DNA from: Sphaerolaimus hirsutus
Taxonomy: Eukaryota > Nematoda > Chromadorea > Monhysterida > Sphaerolaimidae
Assembly (NCBI GenBank): GCA_964036195.1
Contig: OZ038453.1
Span: 4,479,469-4,543,468, forward strand
DNA: 64,000 nt
Direction: 5' to 3'
The position numbers and the translations under genes were made by a program. Below are positions 31,401-41,240 of the stretch, in pieces. The notes below the pieces were generated by a model. That model was not told the DNA's origin and searched no databases. It saw nothing but the letters and a program-made list of their open reading frames with translations. Position 1 is the first letter of the stretch; each line of letters opens with the position of its first letter.

Positions 31401-32120
31401 CTGCGCTCTAACACAGGCCCTCCCATCAAATAAAACAGCAATAAAGTACCCAGTGGGACACTGGCAGGTACCCGCGCAGGTGGTACCCGGCCATGTTGAA
31501 GTACATTGTTGAACATAGGTGCAGGTTTCTCCGGGGGAGGCTTCTGTTGGGTGCGATTTGGGTGGGTTTTGGGGATATCCTTTTTTGTTTTAGTTGACGT
31601 TTGGTTTGATACTTAAAATTTTACATGATGTTTTGCAGGGTGTGATGGGACTGGAATCGGGGGCGATACAAAGACACTGTAAAAATCCCTGTAAAATGAC
31701 ATTCAAAGCATCAAAAGGTATGTAAAATTCTGTGTAAAATGTCAATGACCTGTGAAAAACAACTGGCAACTGGAATTTTGGCATTCTGCATTTTACATGA
31801 CATTTTACAGGGTGCGCGACTGGCCCCAGGAGTATTGTAGCAGTAAATCACGAAAATGGCAAGTAAATCTAGGGTCCGGTAGTGGAGCCCCTACACCTCG
31901 AATAATCCCCCCATAGAGGGCACATTTACAAGAACACAGTAACCCAAAAATTTATCCTCAAATTAGAGTTGTCAAAAAAAAACAGAAAACCAACTTTTCA
32001 CACATCCCGAATTAATCTGCACGGCGTCAGCAGTGCACACGCACCGGCCCTGGGCGCAGTACAGAAGGTAATTGAGACAATCTGTGTTTTGGCTGCACGC
32101 TTGACCCAGACCGGAGCTGC
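18680..32120 (-). CDS. Large modular extracellular protein: EB, lustrin-type and Kunitz modules, 24 exons resolved
   Basis: Exons in order: 31995-32120, 31385-31543, 30980-31077, 30685-30835, 30149-30331, 29542-29673, 29184-29283, 28631-28740, 28421-28561, 27790-27963, 27236-27400, 26577-26750, 25943-26116, 24802-24987, 24296-24445, 23789-23938, 23202-23378, 22667-22846, 22049-22225, 21030-21188, 20531-20704, 19879-20013, 19301-19424, 18680-18736. All junctions fit GT-AG and phase, giving about 1,185 residues without either end. Most modules sit on a single phase 1-1 exon. The order is EB, EB, then lustrin and Kunitz alternating through five Kunitz units, then six lustrin units, EB and two more lustrin units. 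Kunitz and lustrin modules together are a feature of nematode secreted or cuticle-associated proteins; location and function are inferred. The signal-peptide exon (beyond 32,120) and stop-containing exon (before 18,680) were not found. Confidence 0.85.
18773..18958. repeat. Tandem repeat, three units of about 65 bases
   Basis: Three near-identical copies of CTGATATTTTTGGTTGAAAA followed by TAAAAGTAAAATGTAGAGG and AACAGTTCAAA start at 18,773, 18,839 and 18,904. They lie in the last resolved intron of the Kunitz-lustrin gene. Confidence 0.85.
19879..20013 (-). CDS. Exon: lustrin-type module 12
   Basis: Reads NVCPSGYTMENNVAKRC, GCLAASKC and GYYCCVQ; donor CAGG/GTGAGT. Confidence 0.8.
20531..20704 (-). 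CDS. Exon: EB module 3
   Basis: Reads TCQAGQILYNGQCLN, ACQVTTQCTGNSVC, GRCQCLQGQ and GVCQGG. Best EB match of the gene. Confidence 0.85.
21030..21188 (-). CDS. Exon: lustrin-type module 11
   Basis: Reads VCPNNQPGYILPGQ, DPTCTRNGGYTC and AAYLCCGGG. Phase 1-1. Confidence 0.8.
21413..21940. mobile_element. TACCGTA element, degenerate, carrying a nested insertion
   Basis: Starts TACCGTATATCCCTGAATAAG. The right part is GAATAACTCCCACC with a poorly kept end. It is interrupted by the insertion at 21,450-21,896. Confidence 0.5.
21450..21896. mobile_element. hAT-like insertion with ATGCATCTA repeats
   Basis: The left end (GAGTAGGACTC then ATTATGCATCTAAACCG) inverts the right end (CGGTTTAGATGCATAAT then GGCACGGGCTC). 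GAATAACT flanks both sides (21,442-21,449 and 21,897-21,904). Because GAATAACT is also a repeated motif of the host element, the duplication is less decisive here. The interior iterates ATTATGCATCTA. Confidence 0.6.
22049..22225 (-). CDS. Exon: lustrin-type module 10
   Basis: Reads SCPPSTPYLWTS, TTCNPFAGTNTGCRAGSTC and VYQCCGTQ. The flanking intron has long poly-C runs. Confidence 0.75.
22667..22846 (-). CDS. Exon: lustrin-type module 9
   Basis: Reads VCPNNGDYQKTPQGGPVIC, NCGTGFGC and TGYCCSGT. Phase 1-1. Confidence 0.85.
23202..23378 (-). CDS. Exon: lustrin-type module 8
   Basis: Reads FCPTGRAPYLNPISNQPVSC, NQCATYGSYSC and NGYCCTSN. Phase 1-1. Confidence 0.85.
23540..23702. mobile_element. 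TGTCAAATG palindromic MITE copy
   Basis: Left arm CCCGCACCCTGTAAAG, right arm CTTTACAGGCTGCG, with ATGTCAAT/ATTTGAAAT-type inner arms. It lies in an intron of the Kunitz-lustrin gene. Confidence 0.65.
23789..23938 (-). CDS. Exon: lustrin-type module 7
   Basis: Reads VCNSGQKAYFNAYTQEAKEC, ASCPSSFSC and KYYCCAPL. Phase 1-1. Confidence 0.85.
   Translation of the reverse strand: MYVTPVKKLISTRTRKKPKNVNLIRQLRVPRHLVANFRREMASIIAARL
24073..24222. mobile_element. TACCGTA hairpin element, decayed
   Basis: Left end TACCGCAAACCCTCGAATAAG, right end GAGTTATTCGAGGATGCAGG. The outer hexamer is mutated on both sides. Confidence 0.55.
24296..24445 (-). CDS. Exon: lustrin-type module 6
   Basis: Reads GCLDGEILQYSG, NNCPSGYSC and SSYCCGATD. 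Phase 1-1. Confidence 0.8.
24530..24692. mobile_element. TGTCAAATG palindromic MITE copy
   Basis: Left arm CCCGCCCCATGTAAAGTG, right arm CACTTTACAGGATGCG. Confidence 0.65.
24802..24987 (-). CDS. Exon: Kunitz module 5, all six cysteines
   Basis: Reads VCQSPPETGTC, TRYFFNRATKTC, YRGCESGGNNF, ACQSFC. P1 is Pro, and the segment after it is lengthened (PGTNSGYAV). Both changes argue against canonical inhibition. Confidence 0.85.
25943..26116 (-). CDS. Exon: lustrin-type module 5
   Basis: Reads GCPNGGVPFTQNLG, RTTCNLYTG, NCPVGYEC and ARCCPSK. Clear consensus match. Confidence 0.85.
26577..26750 (-). CDS. Exon: Kunitz module 4, all six cysteines
   Basis: Reads TCSLSYDTGRPC, RYYFDPTQRRC, YQGCDGNPNNF, ACETYC. 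One residue longer than usual between cysteines 1 and 2; P1 is Gly. Confidence 0.85.
27236..27400 (-). CDS. Exon: lustrin-type module 4
   Basis: Reads QCVQGKPYSGIIG, FTCTVNAPPG, ACPFNYEC and YGCCPTR. Phase 1-1. The intron just upstream is rich in CGGTA/TACCG inverted repeats. Confidence 0.75.
27790..27963 (-). CDS. Exon: Kunitz module 3, all six cysteines
   Basis: VCEQRQLIGTC starts the fold, with RWYYDSNTGEC, YSGCGGNDNNF and DCRSTC following. All six cysteines have standard spacing. The residue after the second cysteine (P1 position) is Thr, not Lys or Arg, so trypsin inhibition is not expected. Confidence 0.85.
28421..28561 (-). CDS. Exon: lustrin-type module 3
   Basis: Reads VCPYGEPLKLSNGQYQRC, STDCPQSYTC and FSVCCPIK. 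Phase 1-1. Confidence 0.8.
28631..29283 (-). CDS. Two exons: Kunitz module 2, lacks the same cysteine pair
   Basis: Exon 29,184-29,283 ends AVAQNRW in phase 2 and exon 28,631-28,740 continues YFNTATGTCASFSYLGGGG, NNFATQTEC and NFC. This is the only Kunitz module split by an intron, at the YYF position. The loop cysteines 2 and 4 are absent, as in module 1. Confidence 0.75.
28985..29151. mobile_element. TACCGTA hairpin element (ACATCCTCGAATAAG subtype)
   Basis: Starts TACCGTACATCCTCG and ends CGAGCATGTACGGTA. The interior repeats GGGGGACTTATTCGAG. Confidence 0.75.
29542..29673 (-). CDS. Exon: lustrin-type module 2
   Basis: Reads SCPRGGPQRSG, ECSIVGSGSCSS and VYACCPEN. Phase 1-1. Confidence 0.7.
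29684..29752. repeat. GGTTACGGTAG short tandem repeat
   Basis: About six imperfect copies of GGTTACGGTAG directly beside the acceptor of the lustrin-type exon at 29,673. Confidence 0.7.
30149..30331 (-). CDS. Exon: Kunitz module 1, lacks the second and fourth cysteines
   Basis: Begins TCIQPRLTGSG, then NRYYYDSVAQSC, NNFES and DHCISYC. Cysteines 1, 3, 5 and 6 of a Kunitz fold are present. Positions 2 and 4, which pair at the inhibitory loop, are not. A protease-inhibitory role is unlikely. Confidence 0.75.
30685..31077 (-). CDS. Two exons: first lustrin-type module (split)
   Basis: Exon 30,980-31,077 carries SCPLPDNNLGSGYTP; exon 30,685-30,835 carries QETCTTAQTGTGCS and SGICCPN. The terminal CC pair preceded by a spaced CS...C is the lustrin-type signature seen in all later modules. 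The phase 0 junction between them is the exception to the phase 1 rule. Confidence 0.65.
31385..31543 (-). CDS. Exon: EB module 2
   Basis: Reads ETCTYVQQCTS, GTTCAGTCQCPTG and GRACVRA. Eight-cysteine EB-like pattern on a phase 1-1 exon. Confidence 0.7.
31618..31825. mobile_element. TGTCAAATG-related palindromic MITE copy
   Basis: The right arm GACATTTTACAGGGTGCGC is followed by GACTGGCCCC. The left arm has ACATGATGTTTTGCAGGG. Inner arms are ATGTCAATGACC type. Confidence 0.5.
31995..32120 (-). CDS. Exon: EB module 1
   Basis: Reads QACSQNTDC, LLYCAQGRCVC and NSGC, the C-x(n)-C spacing of an EB module. The acceptor CACTTTACAG matches the end of the local TGTCAAATG repeat family, so this splice site may be repeat-derived. 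The donor is AAAA/GTTGGT, phase 1. Confidence 0.7.
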
Positions 32121-32295
32121 CTGTAAAGTGCGGGTAAGTTGCAACTTTAACTTTACACTTACTCGCAAAGTTGGGTAGTGGAGTAGGTGTGAAGTTGTTT
32201 CCGCGTGTGATGCCTAAAGAAGTCAGCTGGGAGCATTACTTAAGTTGTGGAAGACACTTCACGGTTTTGCCGCTTCCACACACATCGCCAACATA

Positions 32296-32412
32296 TACCG
32301 TATTTGCTTGAATAATCCCCCTGGGGGATTATTTTTTCGTCAGACTTTTTTGAGGGGGGGATTTTTCGAGGGGAGAATTACTCAAGGGGGGAATCATTCA
32401 AGCAAGTACTGT
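32296..32412. mobile_element. TACCGTA hairpin element (TTTGCTTGAATAAT subtype)
   Basis: Starts TACCGTATTTGCTTG and ends CAAGCAAGTACTGTA. The changed bases (GCTTGA for CCTCGA) occur in matching form at both ends. Confidence 0.7.
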
Positions 32413-32429
32413 ACATTTGTCAATTCTAA

Positions 32430-33460
32430 TACACCATATTATAAAATTTCGTGATGCATATGAGGTGAAGTGTCACGAAGTGGCAGCATGGAAGCACATC
32501 ATGTTTCACTGCACATCCACACATCCATTTTGGCTATGTTTGTTAAAAGTATTTACCACTTTTTCAAAGTAAAGTCAATGGACTTTCCACTGTCAACTCT
32601 TCACTTGAGAGAAGTGCTTCACAAGGTATATTTATAGTGAAACACTTACACACTACTATGCCACTATCACAAAATGTATACATTTGTGATGTGTGGAAGC
32701 GTGAAGTGTGTATGAAGTTCAGTGAAGCATGTGAAAGTCACTTCACCAAGATACCCATCAAGCTTGTGGAAGCATGTGAAAGCATACTGCTCTGTATTTC
32801 CAGCCCACAGTCACAAACATAATGGTCCATTTTTTGATATTTGTGTGGGAAGACATTTCAGACAATTCACCACACATCACACATGCATCTTTGATGTGAA
32901 GTTTGGTAAAATATACAAATTTCCTTACCTGACTGCCTTTTATATCTGCTCAGTACATTTTCACTGGTTACAATCACAACTGAATACACTGTTAAAAATC
33001 CTGAAAAAGTAACAATTTTGAAGAATAAATTAGAATTTTTTATGGAATTTAGACAAATAAACTCCACCCACCAAAAAGGAGACATTGTATTTGGTGCATA
33101 ATTTTTGTCCAGTTTTCACACCAATAAAATATGCATGGATAAACGTTTTAGCAACAATTGAATAATAAAATAAACAAAAAATCTCTCTGAAGCACAGGGT
33201 AAATACAAATGCAAATGTTTATTCTCTACACAATACAAAAGGTGCTAGAAATTTACTACGGACTTAAGCTAATACTATTAGCTCAAAATGTTGTTTTATT
33301 TGCGATCTGTGAGAATTCACCACAATGCATAGGTAAATATGAAGGTAACTAGCAGAATACTCTCCGGGTCTTCGGTCCGGTTTATCGATATCAATATTTG
33401 CTGTCAAAAATTACTGATACACAATTTTTGATGCGATTTTTCATTGCAACCGTATTGAGT
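32430..33460. other. Intergenic; TGTGAAGTG-rich repeat, no gene seen
   Basis: Bases 32,460-32,890 carry repeated GTGAAGTG/CACTTCAC and GGAAGCATGTGAAG motifs in both orientations, probably a decayed foldback element. I found no coding exon between 32,120 and 39,706, although the 5' end of the Kunitz-lustrin gene must lie here or be missing. Confidence 0.5.
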
Positions 33461-33654
33461 GCTCCCTGGAAACATTCCCGCACCTTTCCAAATTACATGT
33501 AAAATGTGCAAATAAAACAAATGTCTTGCAAAATGTCAAAAGTTCAGTTACAAGTTGTTGAAAAAGTATTTTATTTCCAAATTTTCGGCGCTTTAGATTT
33601 TTCCCGGTAGATAGTTTTAGATTATTTTAGGTTTTGGTCCCAGTACATGGTTCG

Positions 33655-33795
33655 GCAAATTTCCGGGACTGATGTGGTCCCGGTCCCGGTCCTGGTCCCG
33701 ACACCCCAGTCCCGTTCCCGGTCCCGGTCCCGACATTAGAAATTAGGTCCCGAATTTCTGGTCCCGGTTCAAAAAACTGGTCCTGTTTGAACCCT
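33655..33795. mobile_element. AACCCTA-ended element with GGTCCC repeats, truncated
   Basis: The right end GTTTGAACCCTA matches the ends of the hAT-like elements at 43 kb, and the interior iterates CGGTCCCGGTCCC. A matching left end is not seen. Confidence 0.5.
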
Positions 33796-34132
33796 AATCG
33801 TTAGTTATATACGCGATTCAGCTATGAATCCGCGCATAAGCAAACACACATTTTCGAGAGTGAAAAGTGTTGCCTTTGTGCTGTAAATTCAGTTTGCAAA
33901 TTCACAATATTCGTGATTCTAGAACGCTTTTGTCAATATTTATTTACGTATGTAAATACGGTAGGTCACCTTTGGAATTCAGCTAGACCGCAATTTTGAC
34001 ACTGCTAAAGTTTAGAGACATTGGAAGGGGAAGGTTATAAGATGAATTTTCTTTTAAAATTTTTTTTGAGAAAATTAGACGTTCGAAAAGATTTGAATTT
34101 GAGGTGAGACAAAGCATTAAGTATGTGCGATC

Positions 34133-34324
34133 CTGGTGCCAGTTCCGCAAAGTGAGAAGTGAGGAGTGAAATGGCAAAAGTGAAGTGAAATGGCAAGTAA
34201 ATTGGCAAAAGCCAAGAAAAAGACGCACATTCTCTTCGCTTTTGCCGTTTTACTTCTCAATTCACTTCGCTTTTGCCATTTGCCATTTTACTTCTCACTT
34301 CTCAAATTGCGGAAATTGCCCCTG
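34133..34324. mobile_element. GCCAGTTCCGC palindromic element, second copy
   Basis: Same family as 16,919-17,110. Left CTGGTGCCAGTTCCGC, right TTGCGGAAATTGCCCCTG, with foldback AGTGAAATGGCAAAAG units. Confidence 0.7.
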
Positions 34325-34922
34325 ATCATATGTCAAAAGTGTCATAATAAAAAAGGAAAAATATATATTTAAAATGTTGTTAATTTATCAAGGCCCAGGA
34401 TATTTTTAAATGTGTCAACAACAAAAGCGGAAAAACAACATGAAAATAAAGTTCATTAAGTGTCAGAAGCTGCAACCACAAACCTATTGGCAGTATAATT
34501 GTTCAAATCATCTCACTTGTATCGATGAAAAAGCGCCATAAAAATGGCGTCTAGCGCCAAAATCATGGTGCCACAAAATGGAATCGAGATTTTTCTCTCA
34601 GCACCAAAGTTTGGCAAACAATACTGGTGATAAATATGCGGCCAATTCAATTCAGGATGAAAAGTGACAATTAAAGTGGCAAGTGAAGTAACGAGAGGTA
34701 ACAAAGTGACATTCACAGCAAAAAAATGGGTTTGTGAAGTGTGAAGCGGGCTGGATGCGCGTGAAGCGGCCTTGTTCCACACGCTTCACCACCACTTCAC
34801 GCGCTTCCACAATTCACTGGAAGACACTTCACGGCGCTTCACCACACTTCACACACTCATTTTTTGCTATGACCTGTGAATTATTGACAGTTATTACTTG
34901 CAAAGTCTTGGCTTATCGCTAA

Positions 34923-35335
34923 CAATGGCAAAAATGTTATGAAAATTCGAAAACATTTTCGAATTTTCGAATTTTTTAGGACTTTTTGAATTTTTAAGCA
35001 CGCGGTGAAAAAAATACATAAAAATCGATTTTTTTCAGAAGATTCGAAAATTCGAAAATTTTTCGAATTTTTTGGGTGATTTTTTGTTCAAAATGAGTAA
35101 AAAATGCAGTAACTTCACATATTGTAATATTCACATGTATTTTTCTAGCAGCAGAAGCAAAATACTTATGCGGTAACAGTAAAAGTGACAAAAAGATTCG
35201 AGAGTTGGAAAAGTAATAAAAAAGATTCGAAAATTCGATAACTAAATTCGAAAATTCGGAAAGTATTTTCCGAAAAAAATTGAAAACTCGTTTTGGGAAA
35301 AATACTTAAAAATTTAAATACTGTTTCAAGAGGGT
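34923..35335. repeat. TTCGAAAA-rich foldback repeat
   Basis: Iterated AAAATTCGAAAA and its inverse at both ends, with CAATGGCAAA on the left and GGTTTGCCATCG on the right as possible termini. Probably another non-autonomous element. Confidence 0.5.
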
Positions 35336-35624
35336 TTGCCATCGTTACTTATTTATAGCTCACACGTCCAGTTTATGAATTGCTCCCAGGATTTCCGTGG
35401 TGCCATTTCACATTTATCTAGGACACTTTTCCAACCGCACTAACACTACAACAAACTCAAAGGAAACAATTCGAAATATGGTCAATATTTGAAACTTGAA
35501 GCGGCCACTTTCGACATAGACAAATAGATTTAATGTGACGTCACACAAAACAAGCAGACAAAAAATGTGTTAGCTATTTTTGGACACTCAAAGTGTGCGT
35601 GGGAGGGCCAGGGGGCAATCTCTA

Positions 35625-36045
35625 ACCCAAACCCAACCGACCCCCCCCCTCCCGGGCGAGAGATGAAAATGTGCAGGAAAATGCGATTTTCAGTATCAAT
35701 TTTCTAGGTGTTTGCAAAAAATTTGCGCGCAAGCGTGCATTTTCTTATGTCGCATGAGCTACTGTCTGCACATCGGTCCCTGTATCCCAAATACCCATTA
35801 CATGTACACAAATATACGTTTTTCGCTCTATATGTATGCATATTTACATACATATACAGCGGTTCTCGGCGCCAGCGCCAACGCCAATGGCGCCATAGCG
35901 TGGCGCCTAGGAATGGCGCCAGTGCCATGACACCATTAAGGTAAAATTTTAGGGGGGGGGGCTCAGCCCCCCCCCCCTCGCCGGGTTCCGTAAACAAGCA
36001 GCCCCCCCCCCGCTCAAAAATCATGGATATGTCCCTGACCCAAAC
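35625..36045. mobile_element. Relative of the outer 42.6-kb hAT element
   Basis: The right part (CCCCGCTCAAAAATCATGG then ATATGTCCCTG) matches the right end of the element at 42,611-45,184, and the GCGCAAGCGTGCATT stretch matches its left half. ACCCAAAC occurs at both flanks (35,625-35,632 and 36,038-36,045). The left terminal repeat is not recognisable. Confidence 0.6.
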
Positions 36046-36082
36046 ATCAAGTCAAGTGGCGATAAAATTGCTAGCTTCCAGG

Positions 36083-36240
36083 TGGCAGTCCCAGAATTTG
36101 TAAAATGTCAAATACCAGGCAATGTGTCAAAAGTCGTGCAAAATGACAAATTATAATACTTCATTTTTACAGGCTATTTGGCATTTTGTGCATGACTATA
36201 GAAACTTTGCATGAAATTGGACATTTTACAAGGTGGCCCA
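36083..36240. mobile_element. TGTCAAATG palindromic MITE copy
   Basis: Left GTCCCAGAATTTGTAAAATG, right GACATTTTACAAGGTGG. Confidence 0.6.
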
Positions 36241-36299
36241 ACATATTGTACCCTGTTGAGAAATTCGGCAGGTGGACAAGGCACAAGAAACATGGCAGT

Positions 36300-38240
36300 G
36301 GCAAGGTAGGAACTTAAAAAGTGACAACTATTTGCTTAAGTAAAATCCATCACTTATGACTTTACCTGTAACTGTACAATTTCACTTTAAAGACCACTTT
36401 TCTTGCCACTTGTCTATTCACGGATTTGACCCCAGCAAATACTTCAGGCACTTTGACATTGTCTGAACTTGGACAGTTTTCTAAATTGGCCCAAGCCCCA
36501 GGTAACAAAATCAATCGTGTACAATGTCACAAATTTCAAAAATAGCTGCCAAATGAAAAGCTTTTTTTGTGAGATCTAAAATTCCATCGGGGGGAGTTTC
36601 AAATAATATAATTAGAATAAATAATGACCAGAAATTCTAAACTTTACTAGGGTCACTAGTAGAGTAGTCACTGGGGTACAGGAATTGTGTCAGTTATTTA
36701 AATGAAATCTGTATTGTTTCACTGTTTGAACACATTTTTATTTAAATTGCCTGTTCAAAATTGTAAAATGATGGAATGTGCTAACATTTCACTCTCACCA
36801 TGGAATTTTAAGGCATAGGAACTTGGTCCTTAAGAACTTTGGATTATCCAGGAGAAATTTCTTTCCAGACAAACTTTATAGTTCCAGAGTATTCTAGACA
36901 GAAGTTTTGTATAGTAATATAACATAAAATATCAATAAAAAACTTTTTGATCCTTAAAACAAAAATCATTAAAGCTATGGCTATTTTTTTGCTGTAAGTG
37001 GATTTCACAAAAATACGGTCCCCAGTAGCCAGTTAAGGAATTGAAAACCAGACAAGCACAGTGGCAAGTGAAGTTATAACTTATTGATCAGGTGACATAC
37101 ACCTTCATTTTTCTCAAATATACCAATCTATAACCACTTTTTGTCACTTGTTCAAATGCATATTTGGCTACTGATCCTGAATTTACACACCAAAAAAAAT
37201 CATTGCAATTGATAGGGGAACGTCAAAATCCGAGTAAATTTGCCACCAAACAAAGAACTTAGCTATAATTTCATCTAAACACACGAAAAATTGTGAACAG
37301 TTAAGCTGCGGCAAGTGCAGATCAACTCAAACTTTGGGATAACTTTTTCACGCATCATTTGTACAGCTGGGGCCACTGTGTTTGCGGTGTGGCCCACTAA
37401 AAATGAGAAAATTGTAGTTTACAGTGGTGCACGAAGCATTCGCGTCTGAATGTTGATAAATCCAAAAATAGAAAAATTGAGTTGAAGATTGACCTAGACG
37501 CGATACAGTTTTTTTTCCAGAATTTTTTGCTCTACATGTCTCAGTGTTAAAGTGACAAACTCTGGCATTTTTGATGATTTTGTAGAAAAAGCAAGCTGAA
37601 GTCAATAAGTCTACTCTTAATTGGTTTACCTATTCTTAGCTGAAAAGTCCATTCTTAAGACTATTTTTGTGGAAAAACAGCATAAAGTCGACCAGTCCAT
37701 CAAACTCCGGTTACTAAAAATCGATAAGTCCAAGATTTGCCCAGTGACAATTTTTTTAGTGAGAACAAAAATAGCTGTAGCAAGAAGTCGGTAAGTCCAA
37801 ACTGATCCCAACAAAAAGTCGATAAGTCCATTTAAAATTCACTAATAACCGTGCCCCCGAAGAATTGAAATGTCGAAGAATTCGAACTGCAATTGTGTGT
37901 CACAAAAAAACCTAATGCACTTTCACTGGTCGCAAAAAAGGTCATATATTTGGGACACACCGCACCCTAAAAAAATGCTAATTTGTGTGTGCTTACATAA
38001 TGGAGATATTGTGAACACTTCTTTTTGTTTGTCAACCAACAGACAACTCTACAATGCAAAAAACTTGCCGCATATAAATATATTAAGTCAGGTGTTATAC
38101 CGTATACACAAAAATAGGGGCTGGGCGATAAGTGACGTAAAATGCTGTTTTCAATTAAAAAAATAATTTGCAAAATTACAGGTAAATTTTCAAGCAATTT
38201 ATAGTTCAACGAATCTATCTATCTATGAAATGATAATAAC
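36300..38240. other. Intergenic, no gene seen; GTCGATAAGTCC repeats at 37,610-37,830
   Basis: AT-rich sequence. Several copies of AGTCGATAAGTCCA-like 12-14mers occur between 37,610 and 37,830. The open frames here have no domain or splice support. Confidence 0.5.
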
Positions 38241-38245
38241 TTCCT

Positions 38246-38578
38246 ATTTCGATTTACCCCAAATCCTCGAACTAGTCCCCAGGGGAGTTTTTTTCCGTCA
38301 AGCTTTTGATGGAGGAGATATACAAGGGGGGGGGGAGTTATTCGAGGGGGGAGTTATTTTTCGTCAGAAAACTTGGACTTGATTTATTGTATGGATGCAG
38401 TCTGTCATCTCGTAATTCGGGTATTTAATTGTCACAGCAACAACAAATGTGTATACACTGCATACAAATCATGTATCTGCTGTCGGTGCTGTAGGCTAAT
38501 ATTGTTTTGTATCTTTGTATTGTATCCTTTTCATCCAGAGGGAGAGTTTTTCAAGAGGAGGGAGTTATTCGAGCTTTG
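38246..38578. mobile_element. TACCGTA-type element, decayed ends
   Basis: Left TTACCCCAAATCCTCGAAC, right GGAGTTATTCGAGC, with GGGGGAGTTATTCGAGGG units inside. Confidence 0.5.
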
Positions 38579-39054
38579 AATTGGGATCTGAACCAGTTGA
38601 CATATGGAGTAATTGTCAACTACTGTCTAGGGCCAATAAAACATAGTGTCAAACAAACGAGATATTGAATTTATTTTATTTTAACTGTGTGAAATTTTCA
38701 AACGTCGATAACCATGAAAAATTCCCAAAAATTCATGCAAGAATATGATGGAAATTGATTCCTATTTTTATACATATTCACGTATTCACTTTATTTTTTT
38801 CAAAACAGAGATCCAGACAACAGAAAACGGGAATTAAATACAACATGCGATAGGAAACAAGTAAATAGATATTTACAATAATTATGTTTGAAAAATACCA
38901 TAAACTGGAGGAACCTTGAAATGAGAATCTACACAGATATATAAATAGTAAAAAAACTCCATGCAAGCAATAAACCTCTTGTTTGATATGAGTGGTCCCT
39001 ATTACATATCTATGTACCCCCTGGGAAACCCCCACATGACCCCCACAGCCATGC

Positions 39055-39215
39055 AGGGGCCACTCCCAAGTCACACACCCTCAAAAATGTCATGTAAATT
39101 GTCAAAAGTCAAGTAAAATGTCCTGGAAAATGTCAAATTTTATTTTTAGCAGGCAATTTGCTGTTTTACATGACTTTTGACACTTTGCACGTCAAAAAAG
39201 TGGGAGCATTTCCAC
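39055..39215. mobile_element. TGTCAAATG-related palindromic MITE copy
   Basis: Left CACTCCCAAGTCACACACCC, right AAAAAGTGGGAGCATTTCC, with AATGTCATGTAAA inner arms. Confidence 0.5.
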
Positions 39216-39705
39216 ACTAAACGACGACTTGATTGCTTGCTTAGAATTAAAAAAAAACAAAAATTTTTTCTGTAAATTGTCATTTCAAAGTGCTACTGAC
39301 AGAAAATGCTCATTGTATTTTCTGAAAGAAATGGTCAGGTAATTGGGGTGTAATAAAAAAGTTTCATTCAAAGTTATTAATTTGTCAATGTTTTACGAAG
39401 TTTGTTTTGTAAAAATTATTCTCTCAAAACTGAGTAATTTTCGGAGACAACACAGGTTTAAATTGGAAGCCTTTTCTGACGCGAGAAGTGAACACACAAA
39501 ATTAATGACAATCTATCATATTTCCATTTCAATCAATTATCAAAGCTAATCAAAAGCGTGCACTAGTCAATTTCGAAATGACAAACTTCAGCTACATTTC
39601 TCGCACCTCAAAAAACAAACACTGTTACCTAATGCACACTTATCCAGTGCAACACAACACAATTTCAAACAAATTCAAATTTCCGCCTTCAAACCACCTT
39701 GAAAA

Positions 39706-41196
39706 TCAGGCAAAATCGGCTATTGAAATGGCTGTGGTATGCAATTTATCACACCAGCGACTATCATCCAATGCTACGTAAAATTCCTCGCTAGTTACCA
39801 TAAACTCGTCATTAGTCGACCTGAAAATTGTCAATGGCTACAGTAATTTTTATGAATAAAATGACACGTTACTTCAAAGTGGGGAGGGGTCTCCATAAGG
39901 GGGGCCGGGGCTATCTATCTATCCTGAGGTAAATGTTTTTGGACACCATCCTTGAACCCCCCTTACCAAAAAAACAAAACAAAAATGGGCGAGCTATTTA
40001 CTTGCATAAGCAACTTTTGAGTGTTTTTGCCACAATTTTCACACAATTATAATCCTAATTTCATACCTTTTTGCCCATCTTCACATTCAGAATCATTAAA
40101 TTCAAAAACATAATTGCACATTATTGAATATTTGCCGCGAATACAAAGAGACAAAATATTTATAGCACCTTTATCAACCGAAAAGTATAACAATATTTAT
40201 ATGGAGTTAATTTTCGAGGATATTTATTCAATGCGGAAACATTCCAGGACCCTTTATTACGCAAAATACGGTAGAAATTATCCCAACAAACAAAACAAAC
40301 CTCAATTCCTTACTACAGTACTCAGTATCTGCGTGGGGTTCCAATTCATGTTCCGGATTACTAGCATTGCTATTTTGAGCGGCTTCGCTCGGGCTAGAAG
40401 CGTTTGTAGCCGATGTATTTTGACCGTTTTGATTAAGCCCCGCCCCGCCCATTGACTGTGCGTGTTCGCTGTGGGGAAAGGGACATTTTTGGGGGTATTT
40501 TTGGGATGTTATATTTGAGTTTAAATATGTATCCTCATTGAATATATCCTCAAATAGAGCGGGATTATCGTAAATATAAAACGTATATACAACGCTAAGA
40601 TTTTCCAAAGATGTTGAATTTTATTTCACTTATGAGGGAACTATATAGCATATATATATATATGTAAATATATCTTTCCGTTTTTATCTTTTGTGAAATT
40701 AAATTTCGATTTCGATTTCGATTTTCGAAATGCCAGCCACACCAAAACACATTTTCAAACGCCCCAAAAACACCCCCCCCCCCAAACAAAAAACCCCTCA
40801 CCCCTCTCCACTCTGCTGCACCAAGTTGTGCTGCACCTGCTGCACCTGCTGTGGGGGTGCCCCCTGCAACACCACGTTGACATGCTGTCCTGGCGCGGCG
40901 CCAACCGCCTGGTGCGGCACCATCGACACCATGGGCACCATAGCTGGCACCATGGTGTTCCCGTAGGGGTCCAGGGGGGCACCGTAGGGGGGCCAGGGGG
41001 CCATTACGGTGCCCGGTTGTTGGTTTTGAGCGGGGTAGAAGTCCTGGGGGGGGGGGATTTGGAGGATGGAAAGGACGGTGCTATGAGCTCGCGCACATTA
41101 GTTGACATTGCAATTTCGGCTCAACAGAATGTCAACTAAAATAAGTTTTAAAGCATCACACCTAACAGAAACAAAATAATCAAGTGTCACGCGATT

Positions 41197-41240
<44 letters not shown>

